A stretch of 42,528 nucleotides of DNA from Deltaproteobacteria bacterium (GTDB taxonomy: Bacteria; Myxococcota_A; UBA9042), in NCBI GenBank assembly GCA_020632665.1, contig JACKFC010000035.1, positions 1 through 42,528 of the forward strand, written 5' to 3'. The position numbers and the translations under genes are program-made. Positions 18,564-27,095 of the stretch are shown one piece after another (positions within the stretch are counted from its first letter, which is position 1; each line of letters begins with the position of its first letter). The notes below the pieces were generated by a model. That model had not been told where the DNA came from and did no database searches. It saw only the letters and a program-made list of their open reading frames with translations.

Positions 18564-19619
18564 ATGACTGAGGCATTCGAGCGATCGGGAAGGATCTCGG
18601 CGGCGCGCGTCACCTCGGCTTGGTACGTGCTGTGCCAGAGCAGCGAGCTCGGTCGGCGCCCCCTGCAGCGCACGCTCTATGGCTGGCCCCTGGTCCTGTT
18701 CCGCGACGGCGAGGGCCGGGCGGTGACGCTGCTCGACCGCTGCCCGCACCGCAACGTACCGCTCTCGGGTGGTCGGGTGGTCGAGGGGGCGTTGGAGTGC
18801 CCGTATCACGGCTGGCGCTTCGCCGCAGAGGGGCGCTGCACCCATGTGCCAGGCCTCCTGCAAACGCGGGGCGGAGGCCGCGACGCTCCCAGCCACGCCA
18901 CGGTCGAGCAGGACGGCTTCGTCTGGGTCTGGGGCCAGGCCGGCGCCGTGCCGGACCAGCCTCCGCCCGCGGTGCCGCGCTTCGGCGCTGGCTACAGCGA
19001 GGTTCGCCGCAGCGTCGATTTTCCGGGGACGTTGCACGCCACCGCGGAGAACGCGCTCGACGTGCCGCATACGGCCTTCCTGCACCGCGGGCTCTTCCGT
19101 GGCGCCGGCACACGCAACACGATCGAGGCCCGGATCACCCGCGACGCGACCTCGACCACGGCGCACTACCTGGGCGAGCCGCGGCCGGACGGCCTGGTCG
19201 CGAGGTTGCTCTCGCCCTCCGGCGGCGAAGTGGAGCATTTCGACCGCTTCGAGCTGCCCGGCGTCGCCATCGTCGACTACCGCCTCGGCAGCGAGAACCA
19301 CTTCCGGGTCACGACCTACCTCACGCCCTTGACCGAGACCACGACCCGGGCCTTCGCGGTGCTGGCGTTTCGACTGCGTGTGCCGCACGCGCTGGTCTTG
19401 CCCTTCCTCGCCCCCATCGCGATGCGGATCTTCCGCCAGGACGCGGAGATCCTCGCGCAGCAGACGGCGTGGGTGGAGCGGTTCGGCGGCGAGCAATTCG
19501 TCAGCACCGAGATCGACATCCTCGGCGCGCAGATTTGGCGCTTGCTCGAGCGTGCTGCAGCGGGTCGATTGGTGGCGGACGCCGAGCCTTGGGAGCGCCG
19601 GGTCCAGCTCCACGTCTGA
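18564..19619 (+). CDS. Rieske [2Fe-2S] non-haem iron oxygenase
   Basis: A 351-residue Rieske oxygenase alpha subunit. The cluster ligands are C60 and H62 in CPHR and C79 and H82 in CPYHGW. The mononuclear iron motif E161-x3-D165-x2-H168-x4-H173 (ENALDVPHTAFLH) is complete. A hydrophobic stretch near 270-290 and QDAEILAQQ after it resemble the pheophorbide a oxygenase, sterol-desaturase (DAF-36/Neverland) and KshA branch, which acts on large hydrophobic ring compounds. It needs an electron-transfer partner, which is not in the window. It begins 16 bases after the barrel gene with AGGGA upstream and is likely the last gene of the export operon, hinting that the exported molecule is an oxidised lipid. 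That is inference. Confidence 0.88.
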   Translation: MTEAFERSGRISAARVTSAWYVLCQSSELGRRPLQRTLYGWPLVLFRDGEGRAVTLLDRCPHRNVPLSGGRVVEGALECPYHGWRFAAEGRCTHVPGLLQTRGGGRDAPSHATVEQDGFVWVWGQAGAVPDQPPPAVPRFGAGYSEVRRSVDFPGTLHATAENALDVPHTAFLHRGLFRGAGTRNTIEARITRDATSTTAHYLGEPRPDGLVARLLSPSGGEVEHFDRFELPGVAIVDYRLGSENHFRVTTYLTPLTETTTRAFAVLAFRLRVPHALVLPFLAPIAMRIFRQDAEILAQQTAWVERFGGEQFVSTEIDILGAQIWRLLERAAAGRLVADAEPWERRVQLHV

Positions 19620-19626
19620 GCGGTGA

Positions 19627-21363
19627 CTACGGCATGCCCCAGATATCCGGGACGAAGCCGCTCGGGATCGCGGGGTTGGTGCTGACCGAGAAGCGATCCG
19701 GCAGCAGGCCCGAGGTCTTGTAGACGGCGTCGACGTACCAGACCGTGCCCGGTGGCGGCCCCGAGGGCAGCTGCTTGGTCCACAGCCCGCCTTGTTTCTC
19801 GAGGTCGACGTGGAGCCAGGTCTTCGCCTTGTCGAGGGTCCACCAGAGCGTGACGCTCTCGAGCGCGAAGGTCGACGGCTTCGGCGTCACCGCGATGTAG
19901 ACCAGCGGGCCGAGCTGCTGGAACGCGGCGTCGGGCGCCTCCGGCAGGACGGCGTAGGTGCCGTCGGTGCCGAAGATGTGATGAAAGAGCGCCCGCTGCG
20001 CGCCGCGGGCCCGGAGGTCGGCGTCCTCGGTGATCTTGCTCGTCCCGCCGGGCAGGGCGGCGCCGTAGGCTTGGTAGACGCCGTGGTCGAAGTTGCCGAC
20101 CACGCTCTGCCGCTTCGGTCCCTTCCACGCGGCGTAGGTCGCGGCGCCGGCGGTCAGGGGGAAGAACTCGTCGCTGCTGCCGTTGACCAGGTAGAGCGCC
20201 TTGTTGCTGTTCGCCAGCGCCACGGACGGCCCGATCAGCTCCGCCATCAGCTTCTGCCACGCTGCGCTCTGCACCGAGTAGCCCGCCTTCTGCAGCAAGA
20301 CGTGCTGCCAGGCATTGGCGCTCTGCGTCGCGACGTCCCAGGCGAGGACGCCGGAGAGCGGCACCGCCGCCTTGATCCGGGCGTCGGCGCCACCGACCAG
20401 GAAGCTCGTCACGCCGCCGGCGGAGAAGCCGGTGATGCCCAGCCTGCTCGGGTCGACGTCGGGGCGCGTGGTCAAGCAAGTCACCGCCCGGCGCGCCGCC
20501 ATCGCGTGGCCCCAGAACCAGGAGCCGCGGATATCCGGGAAGACGTCGAACATCCGCTTGCCGCTGTCGTGGCCGGACGGCAGGCCCTGCGAGGTATTGT
20601 CGCTAGCGTCGCCGCCACCGGGGCCGGTATAGGCGATGACGAACGCGCCGGTGAGCGCAGCGAGGCCGGTGGCGTGGCTCTCCTTGGCGAAGCCGCCGAG
20701 GCCATGCGCCTGCACCACGCCGGGCAAGACGCCGCTTCCCTTCGGCCGCGCGGCGAACGCCTTGATCGCGATCTTCTGCAGCTTGCCGCCCACCGACTCG
20801 TAGCTGACGTAGTCGAGGTTCCAGACGTCGAGGCTGACGCCGTCCTTGAAGCCGCTGTGCTGGTTGGAGAAGACGCATGTTGCGTCGCCCTTGTTCTCGA
20901 TCAGGGGCACGTCCCAGAGCGGCTCCGGTTCGGTTGGGGCGTCGGCTCCGTCCGCAGCGGAGTCTGCGTCCCCATTCACGCCCCCATCGGGGGTGAGTGC
21001 GTCACAGCTGCCGTCGCATTCTGCCGCATCTGCGCTCGCAGAGGAGTCACTGGCGTCAGCGTCGGCGGCAGCGTCAGCGGCAGCGTCGGCGTCAGCGGCA
21101 GCGACCGCGTCAGCGACTGCGTCGGCGTCAGCGGTAGCGTCGGCAGCCGCCTCGGCCGCAGCGTCCGTCTCGGCAGTGGCGAGGGCGTCGTTGCCGCCGC
21201 TGATCCAATCGCCGACCGCCACGCCGTCGCCGGCGTCACCGAGGGCGTCGCCGCCACCCACCACGATCCCGGTCGACGGCTCCGCGCCGCACGCCGCGAG
21301 CAGCAGGCACACCCACAGCGACGCGCCGCCACGCCCCCCGCGACCGAGTCCGAACCTACGCAT
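19627..21363 (-). CDS. Secreted alpha/beta-hydrolase lipoprotein
   Basis: A 578-residue predicted lipoprotein. The signal peptide ends in LLAACG, giving the lipidation Cys. An Ala/Asp-rich low-complexity linker runs to about residue 110, then a short Cys pair (CDGSCD). The catalytic domain has an oxyanion HGLGG segment, nucleophile S314 in GFSAGG, acid D398 in GSSDEFF and H427 in FDHGVY, a full Ser-Asp-His triad. It resembles acetyl-xylan-esterase or dienelactone-hydrolase/S9-like enzymes, so an extracellular esterase or peptidase is likely. A C-terminal beta domain (about 500-578) follows. The ATG at 21363 was chosen for GGGAGG just upstream; the far longer frame is a shadow. It is divergent from the thioredoxin lipoprotein. 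Confidence 0.85.
   Translation of the reverse strand: MRRFGLGRGGRGGASLWVCLLLAACGAEPSTGIVVGGGDALGDAGDGVAVGDWISGGNDALATAETDAAAEAAADATADADAVADAVAAADADAAADAAADADASDSSASADAAECDGSCDALTPDGGVNGDADSAADGADAPTEPEPLWDVPLIENKGDATCVFSNQHSGFKDGVSLDVWNLDYVSYESVGGKLQKIAIKAFAARPKGSGVLPGVVQAHGLGGFAKESHATGLAALTGAFVIAYTGPGGGDASDNTSQGLPSGHDSGKRMFDVFPDIRGSWFWGHAMAARRAVTCLTTRPDVDPSRLGITGFSAGGVTSFLVGGADARIKAAVPLSGVLAWDVATQSANAWQHVLLQKAGYSVQSAAWQKLMAELIGPSVALANSNKALYLVNGSSDEFFPLTAGAATYAAWKGPKRQSVVGNFDHGVYQAYGAALPGGTSKITEDADLRARGAQRALFHHIFGTDGTYAVLPEAPDAAFQQLGPLVYIAVTPKPSTFALESVTLWWTLDKAKTWLHVDLEKQGGLWTKQLPSGPPPGTVWYVDAVYKTSGLLPDRFSVSTNPAIPSGFVPDIWGMP
21025..21190 (-). repeat. Degenerate repeat encoding Ala/Asp-rich linker
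   Basis: Short units of the GCGTCAGCGGCA and GCGTCGGCGTCA kind recur irregularly over about 165 bases. On the minus strand they encode the (Ala-Asp)-rich spacer between the lipidation site and the hydrolase domain. Confidence 0.65.
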
Positions 21364-21415
21364 CTTGGCCTCCCAGCGCTTTGTGCTGCCGAAGCGTACC
21401 GTCCCCGCGCTCCGC

Positions 21416-21429
21416 TTGCACCCGTGCAA
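21416..21429. promoter_or_regulatory. 14-bp palindrome in divergent gap (possible operator)
   Basis: TTGCACCCGTGCAA is a 6+2+6 inverted repeat with perfect arms, located about 53 bases before the hydrolase start and 132 bases before the thioredoxin-lipoprotein start. It is placed to control both genes. The 198-base gap otherwise shows no convincing promoter. Confidence 0.25.
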
Positions 21430-21561
21430 CCTCGCCAGACGTGGCGATTCCCCAGATGTCGATTGCAGTTTGCCAGCCGAGGGGGCACCTTTCCCGCGTC
21501 GTGTCCCCGCGCGACGTCCCACCCGAGTTTGCCCGAGCCTTGCGGCGCCGAGAGTCCAACC

Positions 21562-22977
21562 ATGCGAACCATCGTCCTCCCTGCGCTCTTCCTCGCCGTC
21601 CTCGTGGGCTGCGCCGGGGAGAACGGAAATGCCGGCGGCAATATCGCTGCCGAGTCTTCCGACACCAACCAATCGCTCAGCGGCTCCGGCGGCGCCGACG
21701 CCGGCCCGACCGGCCTCGAAGACACCGCTCCGCCGAGCACGCTCGGCACCGATTGCGCCGTCGACGGCGACTGCAGCACTGGCGAGGTCTGCCACCGCGG
21801 CGTCTGCGTCGCGACTTGCAGCAGCCCGGCCGATTGCGGCGGCGGCGATTGCAGCGCGGATGCGGCGGGCCGGATGGTTTGCTCGCCCGCGGCCTACGCC
21901 AAGGCCATCGGCACCAACTGCGGCGCGACCGGCAAATGCCCGGGCGGGACGCAGTGCATCGGCGTGCCGTACTCGGCCTTCGCGGTCTGCTCGGCCGCCT
22001 GCGCCGACGACACCGACTGCCCCATGAACTTCTACTGTGGCGAGGCGCAAGGCCAGAAGGTCTGCCTCGCGCGGGCCTTCTGCTCGCTGTGCAACCACGA
22101 CGGCAACTGCGGCGAGGGCAACGCCTGCACCGAGCAGGGTGGGCAGAAGTTCTGCAGCCGCGGCTGCACCCCCGGCGGCAACGACTGCCCGCGCTATGCG
22201 GCGTGCCAGGACGTCGGCAACGGCAACTTCCAATGCGTCCACAAGGCCGGCTCGTGCATCGGTGACGGCGCGCTCTGCTCGGCCTGCACCGGCGAGGGCC
22301 AGTGCGAAGAGGGTGCTGCCTGCCTGACCTACAACCACACCAAGGAGTCGTTCTGCGCCACCGCGTGCAGCGGCAGCTGCCCGGCGAACTACAACTGCGT
22401 CAACGTCGGCGCGGGCACCAAATGCGTCCCGGCCAGCAAGACCGATCCGAAGTGCGTCTCCAGCGTCAACGCCAAGCACATGGACGTCGGCGACATCATG
22501 GAAGACTACGCGATGATCGGCATGGTCGACACGAACGAAGACGGCATCCTGCACGACGAGGAGCCCCGGCTGATCCAGATGAGCGACTTCGCCGAGCACC
22601 ACGAACTGATCCTGCTCAACGTCTCGGCCGTCTGGTGCTCCGCCTGCCAGGCGGAGACCAAGGACATCCGGGCGACGCTCTACAAGACCTACTACCCGAA
22701 GGGTCTGGTCCTGATGCAGACCCTCTACGACGGCCAGAAGCCGGGCGATCCGATGACCTTCGGCCTGCTCAAAGCGTGGCAGAACCAGCTCAAGCCCGCC
22801 GGCGCGGTCGGCATGGACCCGCAGCGCTGGGTCATCCAGTACAACACCGGCAACAGCACGCCGCTGAACATGCTGATCGACGCCAAGACCCGGAAGGTCC
22901 TCTACAAGGTCAACGGCTACAACCGCATCACCATGGAGAACCAGATCAAGAAGGCGCTCGCGGCCAAGGGGCTGTAG
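21562..22977 (+). CDS. Cys-rich thioredoxin-fold lipoprotein (TlpA-like)
   Basis: A 471-residue lipoprotein. The signal peptide ends in LVGC with C17 lipidated. Residues about 60-310 are a Cys-rich region of EGF- or Dickkopf-like repeats (CxxDxDCxxGxxC pattern). An EF-hand-like DTNEDGILHDEE segment follows near 325. The C-terminal thioredoxin domain has active site W-C359-S-A-C362 and a later cis-Pro in STPLNMLID, so it should be redox active. It would act in the periplasm or on the outer membrane, perhaps to reduce or isomerise disulfides. The start is the first ATG giving a signal peptide; the ribosome site (GAGAG) is weak. The next gene, three bases downstream, carries a second thioredoxin domain. 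Confidence 0.85.
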   Translation: MRTIVLPALFLAVLVGCAGENGNAGGNIAAESSDTNQSLSGSGGADAGPTGLEDTAPPSTLGTDCAVDGDCSTGEVCHRGVCVATCSSPADCGGGDCSADAAGRMVCSPAAYAKAIGTNCGATGKCPGGTQCIGVPYSAFAVCSAACADDTDCPMNFYCGEAQGQKVCLARAFCSLCNHDGNCGEGNACTEQGGQKFCSRGCTPGGNDCPRYAACQDVGNGNFQCVHKAGSCIGDGALCSACTGEGQCEEGAACLTYNHTKESFCATACSGSCPANYNCVNVGAGTKCVPASKTDPKCVSSVNAKHMDVGDIMEDYAMIGMVDTNEDGILHDEEPRLIQMSDFAEHHELILLNVSAVWCSACQAETKDIRATLYKTYYPKGLVLMQTLYDGQKPGDPMTFGLLKAWQNQLKPAGAVGMDPQRWVIQYNTGNSTPLNMLIDAKTRKVLYKVNGYNRITMENQIKKALAAKGL

Positions 22978-22980
22978 CGC

Positions 22981-24552
22981 GTGGTCGGGCAGGGCGCCGC
23001 GCGGTCGCTCCTCGGGCTCGCAGCGCTGATCGCTGCGGTCGGGCTGCCCACGACGACGCACGCGCAATGTGCATCGTGCGGCAACCCGGCCTTCGTCAGC
23101 GGCGGCAACGATATGTCGCGACAGTTGGCGACCGGTGAGAGCGGCTACCGCCTGCGCAGCACGCTGGCCTACGGCTACACCACCAGCGACCGCTACTTCG
23201 AGGGCAGCCACGACGTCGGCAGCCTCGACAACTTCCGCGCGGATCTGCACATCTTCTCGCTGGCCACGACCTTCGACGCGCCCTTCGGCAGCGCCGCCGA
23301 GGTGGTCCTGCCCTACGGCTATCTCGCCAGCGAGCGGAACTTCGCCGGCGCTGCCGTCGATCAGGGCCTCGGCGATATCGAATTTCGGCTGCGGCAGGAC
23401 CTGCTCTCGCCCTTCGGGTTCGGCGGCGGCGCGATCCCGAAGGTCCAGCTCTCGCTCGGCGTCGCGGCACCGACGGGCGTCTACGTCGAGCGCGAGAGTA
23501 CGGACGATATCAGCCAATTCGTCGACAATACCCCACGCTGGGGGCAGGACGGCGGCTGGGAGGACATCGACATCACCGCCGGCACCGGTGGCGACTCGTC
23601 GCGCTACCTGAGCATCGGTCGCGGCGTCTGGTGGGCCTTGGCCGACCTCGAGATCATCGGCTCGCTCGGCAGTCGCTTCGGCTACTACGGCGCGGTGCAG
23701 ACGCGGATTCCGCTCAACTTCGCGCCGGATGGCTTCGAGTGGGGCAACGAGGTTCGCAACACGGTCGGGGTCAACGCGGTGCTGGTTCCGGGCTGGCTGG
23801 TGGCGGGCGCGACGGGCGAGATCCTGTGGCGCGGCAAGTCGACCGAGGTGCTCTACGGCCAGCGTGAGGACTTCGCGAACGGCGGCGGCGTCTTCGGCTA
23901 CGTCACGCCGACGCTGCAGGCGTTGTTCGGGCGCATCGCGACCCTCGGCGTCTCGCTCCGCGTCCCCGTGCTGCGCGACGTCGTCGGCGTGCAGGTCGTC
24001 GACAATATGGGCCTCTGGGTCACAGTTGGCGGTCGCTTCGGGCTCTCGTCCGCATCGACCTCGGCAGCCGCGGCGGACGGGGTTGCGACGGCCGCGGCGA
24101 CCAAGCCCCCGTCGACCCAAGTCGGTGATGCGCCGCTGCGCGAGGAGGTGCAGCGGCTGCTCGTGCCCGGGAAGGTCACCGTCGTCGACTATTGGGCTTC
24201 GTGGTGCGAGCCGTGCAAGAAGCTCGACGTCGACGTGCAGGCCTATTTGGCCACCAAGCCGGCTGGCGTGGCCTTCACCCGCTTCGACGCGAGCGAGTGG
24301 GGCAAGGCGGAGTGGCTGCGCTACCTGCCGGACGCGCCGACGCTGCCGGTGCTCGAGGTCTACAGCGCCGACGGCAAGCTGGTTCGTCGGCTGAGCGGCG
24401 ACGAGACACATCGCTTCCGCGACTTCTTGCCGACACAGCGGGAGGCCGAGCCGGTCGCGACGGTGCGGCCTGCGCCGGGATCAGAGGCCGGCGGCGCGGC
24501 GACGACGCATCGCGAGGCCGGCGACCACGAAGGCGGCCACGCCGAAGAGTGA
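22981..24552 (+). CDS. Outer-membrane barrel fused to a C-terminal thioredoxin domain
   Basis: A 523-residue protein. The signal peptide is cleaved near THA (residue 28), leaving a mature N terminus with a C30-A-S-C33 pair. Residues about 45-355 look like an outer-membrane barrel of the transporter/phenol-degradation MetA type (repeated aromatic-ended strands, RFGYYGAVQTRIPL). A Pro/Ala linker leads to a thioredoxin domain at about 380-480 with YWASWC409-E-P-C412 and cis-Pro in APTLPVLEVY, a DsbD-gamma-like sequence. A His/Glu-rich tail ends the protein. The GTG start is three bases after the previous stop, with AAGGGG upstream. The last 72 bases overlap the convergent glycosyltransferase. 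One continuous frame encodes both domains, so it is a real fusion rather than two genes. Confidence 0.82.
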   Translation: MVGQGAARSLLGLAALIAAVGLPTTTHAQCASCGNPAFVSGGNDMSRQLATGESGYRLRSTLAYGYTTSDRYFEGSHDVGSLDNFRADLHIFSLATTFDAPFGSAAEVVLPYGYLASERNFAGAAVDQGLGDIEFRLRQDLLSPFGFGGGAIPKVQLSLGVAAPTGVYVERESTDDISQFVDNTPRWGQDGGWEDIDITAGTGGDSSRYLSIGRGVWWALADLEIIGSLGSRFGYYGAVQTRIPLNFAPDGFEWGNEVRNTVGVNAVLVPGWLVAGATGEILWRGKSTEVLYGQREDFANGGGVFGYVTPTLQALFGRIATLGVSLRVPVLRDVVGVQVVDNMGLWVTVGGRFGLSSASTSAAAADGVATAAATKPPSTQVGDAPLREEVQRLLVPGKVTVVDYWASWCEPCKKLDVDVQAYLATKPAGVAFTRFDASEWGKAEWLRYLPDAPTLPVLEVYSADGKLVRRLSGDETHRFRDFLPTQREAEPVATVRPAPGSEAGGAATTHREAGDHEGGHAEE

Positions 24553-25338
24553 GCAGGCTGGCCAGCGCATCGAGAGCAAGGTGAGCAGCAGTCCGAGCAG
24601 CCCCGCGCCTCGTTCGGCGGCCCCGGCGAGGACCCAACTTCCCCACGCCTCCCGCGCCAAGCCGAGCGCGCCGACCCGCGAGGCGCCGTCGTAGCGCGCC
24701 GCTTTGTCGTAGGGGACGGTCGCCCACCGATTGGTCAACGCGGCGCAGAGCGGCGCGATATTGGCTTGGCCCGGGTGTAGCCGGATCAAGCGTTCGGCGA
24801 GGGCGCGATCCATCACGCAATAGCTGCCCGCGCCGGGTGGAGGAGGGCGGCTGCCGAGCCACCCGAGCGCCGTGCGATAGAGGGCGGCCCCGGCACGCAT
24901 CCACGCGGGATCGTCGCGCTGTTGCTTCACCGCGAAGTGCAGCTCGTGCTCTGGGGCTGCGCGTGCGGCCGCGACCAAGTCGGGGATCTGCTCTGGCGGA
25001 TCCTGGAGATCGCCGTCGAGGACCACGATCCAGCGCGGTTGCAGGACCACGGCCGCCTCCAATGCGGCGAAGGTCGCGCCGAGCTGGCCGCGGTTGGTTC
25101 CGAGGCTGAGCGGCAGCAGGCGGCCGCTGGGGTGGCTGGCGAGCTCGGATGCGGCGGCGCGAAGCGCGGCCCCGGTTTCGTCGGGGCTGGCGTCGTCGGC
25201 GATGATCAGCGCCCAGGGCAGGTCGGTCGCCTCGGCCGCCGCGCGGACCCGCGCGACGAAGGCCGAAACAATCGCCTCCTCGCGGTACATGGGGGCGCAG
25301 ATGGCGAGTTCGGGCGCGGCCAGGCCGGCTCGGCTCAC
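24481..25338 (-). CDS. GT2-family glycosyltransferase
   Basis: A 285-residue family-2 glycosyltransferase of the dolichyl-phosphate mannosyltransferase/ArnC type. It has the APMYREE start, IIADDASPDET near 45, TNRGQLGATFAAL and the metal-binding D108-G-D110 in LDGDLQDPPE. One or two hydrophobic helices lie near the C terminus (about 238-275), so it is probably membrane-associated and may load sugar onto a polyprenyl phosphate. The GTG start overlaps the DegT stop by 4 bases (GTGA), which indicates coupling. Its 3' end overlaps the convergent barrel-thioredoxin gene by 72 bases. Confidence 0.88.
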   Translation of the reverse strand: MSRAGLAAPELAICAPMYREEAIVSAFVARVRAAAEATDLPWALIIADDASPDETGAALRAAASELASHPSGRLLPLSLGTNRGQLGATFAALEAAVVLQPRWIVVLDGDLQDPPEQIPDLVAAARAAPEHELHFAVKQQRDDPAWMRAGAALYRTALGWLGSRPPPPGAGSYCVMDRALAERLIRLHPGQANIAPLCAALTNRWATVPYDKAARYDGASRVGALGLAREAWGSWVLAGAAERGAGLLGLLLTLLSMRWPACSLFGVAAFVVAGLAMRRRRAAGL

Positions 25339-27095
25339 GTCGACCCGACCTGCGCCGCGGCAGCGCGGAGGGCGGCTGCGATCCGGTCGCGGACCGCCGT
25401 CGGCATGCGGGGCCACAACGGCAAGGCCAGCACCTGCGCCGCCAGCGCGTCGGCCACCGGCGTCGGCGGCTGCGGACCAAGGTGTGCCAGCGTCCGCAGG
25501 CTGGGGTGGAAATAGCGCCGGGCAGCGACGCCGTGGGCTGCGAGCGCGGCGGCGAAACGCCCAGCGTCGGCATCGACGCGGACCACGAGGTTCTGCGCGT
25601 TGTGCAGATCGGGATCGCGGCGCCGCTGCAGGATGAGCGGGGCGCCCGGAAGCGCGGCGACGATGGCGCGCAGGTACGCCTCGTCCGTGCGGCGGCGGGC
25701 CAGCAGCGCGGGCAGGTCTTCGAGGCTCTCGCGGGCCAACGCGGCGTGCAACTCGCTCATCTTGGCGTTGCTGCCGGGCCGGATCCTGCCGTCCGGCGCG
25801 CCGACGCCGTGGTTGCGCCACCACGCCGCGCGGCTGCAATCCTCGATGGCGGCGAACGAGGCGAAGCCGCCCTCGGCCGCCGGCAAGACCTTGGTCGCGT
25901 GCAGGCTGTGCGCCGCAGCCGCGACGCCGTCGGGCAGCGGATGGTGGTGACCGACGCCATGGGCGTTGTCGTAGAGCAGCACGACGCCGCGTTCGGCACA
26001 GAGCGCGGCGATCTCCGGGAAGTCCGGCGCCTCACCGAAAGCGTTGACCGCGAGGACGGCCCCGGCCTCGGGACAACGCTCGAGCGCGTCCCGGATGCAG
26101 CGCGCGTCGACCACCCATCGCTCGGGTTCCACGTCGCAGAGCACGACGTCGTAGCCGGCCGCGTGCGCCATATTCGCGGTCGCCGCGAAGGTGAACGCCG
26201 GCAGCACGACGGGGCGGCCGGCAGGAGCCAGGCGCAGGATCGCCGCCAACGCGGTGCTGCCGCTGCTCGTCGCGAGGATCCGGGCCGGATCGCCGAGCTC
26301 TGCCTCCAGCGCGAGGACCTGCGGCCCGCCGTTGGTCATCTTTCCGGAGCGCGCAGCGTCTGCCCAGCGCTGCAGCAGCCGCGGCGACGGCGGGACGTGC
26401 GGACGAACGTAGGGGATCGCGGCGTCGGCGGGCCAGCCCGCGTCGGCGTCGACATCGGCCCGCGCCGCCACCCGATGCCAGCCTCCCGGGCGCCACGAGG
26501 GCAGTCCCGCTTGCTGGCGCATCGCCTCGACCGTCGTCACGGCTGGACCGCCGACGTCCAAGATCTCGCCTTCGACGGTGGCCATCGCGAGGGCTTCGAC
26601 CAGTTGTGTCGCCGCGTCGGCCGCGTCGACCGGCGTGACTTGGCTCTGCTCGCCCAGGCCGTCGGTGTCGGCGGCTTCGAGCGGCGTTGGATCGCCGACG
26701 AGCCAGCCGGGTCCACCTCCGCTCGGGTCACACGGATCAAAGACGCGCGCGACGATGTGGCGCCGCCCTGTCGCCCCGAGTCGGTCGGCGACGCGGGCCT
26801 GATGCAGCAGGCGCTGCCGCGCCGGGCCACGAGGCGGGAGGGGCCATGGAGCGTCGGCTGCACGGCGTGCTGCGACATCATGGCCGCCGCAGGCCAGCAC
26901 GACGAAGGCGAGGGTCGTCTCGGCCGGGCAGGCTGCCAGCGCGGCGTCGAGCTCGGCGTCCGAAGGGCCCGCAACCGCTTGGTCGAGGTCCCCGATCCAC
27001 AGGACGGTCCGGTCTTGTTCGGCGTCGAACGCACGCAAGGCGTCGCCGAGGACGCCGAAGGTGCCGATCCAGCGGGAGGGGGCGCGCAGCGTCAC
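25335..27095 (-). CDS. Degenerate SDR domain fused to DegT/DnrJ/EryC1 aminotransferase
   Basis: A 586-residue fusion. Residues about 1-205 look like an extended short-chain dehydrogenase/epimerase, with IVARVFDP, PVDAADAATQLVEAL and EILDVGGPAVTTVEAM matching its C-terminal half. The Gly-rich NAD motif and the YxxxK pair are not visible, so it may be inactive. Residues about 255-586 are a PLP-dependent sugar aminotransferase: SSGSTALAAILRL, FTFAATANM, the YDNAHG Asp region, the PLP lysine K402 in LHATKVLPAAEGG, and the NAKMSEL segment. The family makes amino sugars on nucleotide-sugar intermediates. The GTG start overlaps the upstream stop (GTGA), and the stop overlaps the GT2 start. No amino-sugar partner genes such as a dehydratase are present. 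Confidence 0.85.
   Translation of the reverse strand: MTLRAPSRWIGTFGVLGDALRAFDAEQDRTVLWIGDLDQAVAGPSDAELDAALAACPAETTLAFVVLACGGHDVAARRAADAPWPLPPRGPARQRLLHQARVADRLGATGRRHIVARVFDPCDPSGGGPGWLVGDPTPLEAADTDGLGEQSQVTPVDAADAATQLVEALAMATVEGEILDVGGPAVTTVEAMRQQAGLPSWRPGGWHRVAARADVDADAGWPADAAIPYVRPHVPPSPRLLQRWADAARSGKMTNGGPQVLALEAELGDPARILATSSGSTALAAILRLAPAGRPVVLPAFTFAATANMAHAAGYDVVLCDVEPERWVVDARCIRDALERCPEAGAVLAVNAFGEAPDFPEIAALCAERGVVLLYDNAHGVGHHHPLPDGVAAAAHSLHATKVLPAAEGGFASFAAIEDCSRAAWWRNHGVGAPDGRIRPGSNAKMSELHAALARESLEDLPALLARRRTDEAYLRAIVAALPGAPLILQRRRDPDLHNAQNLVVRVDADAGRFAAALAAHGVAARRYFHPSLRTLAHLGPQPPTPVADALAAQVLALPLWPRMPTAVRDRIAAALRAAAAQVGST

Noticed and set aside
19792..21561. Upstream extension of the thioredoxin lipoprotein frame
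   Set aside because: It runs antisense to the alpha/beta-hydrolase gene; the signal peptide begins at 21562.
21364..24411. Upstream extension of the hydrolase frame over the next gene
   Set aside because: Antisense to the thioredoxin genes; a ribosome site and lipoprotein signal mark the start at 21363.
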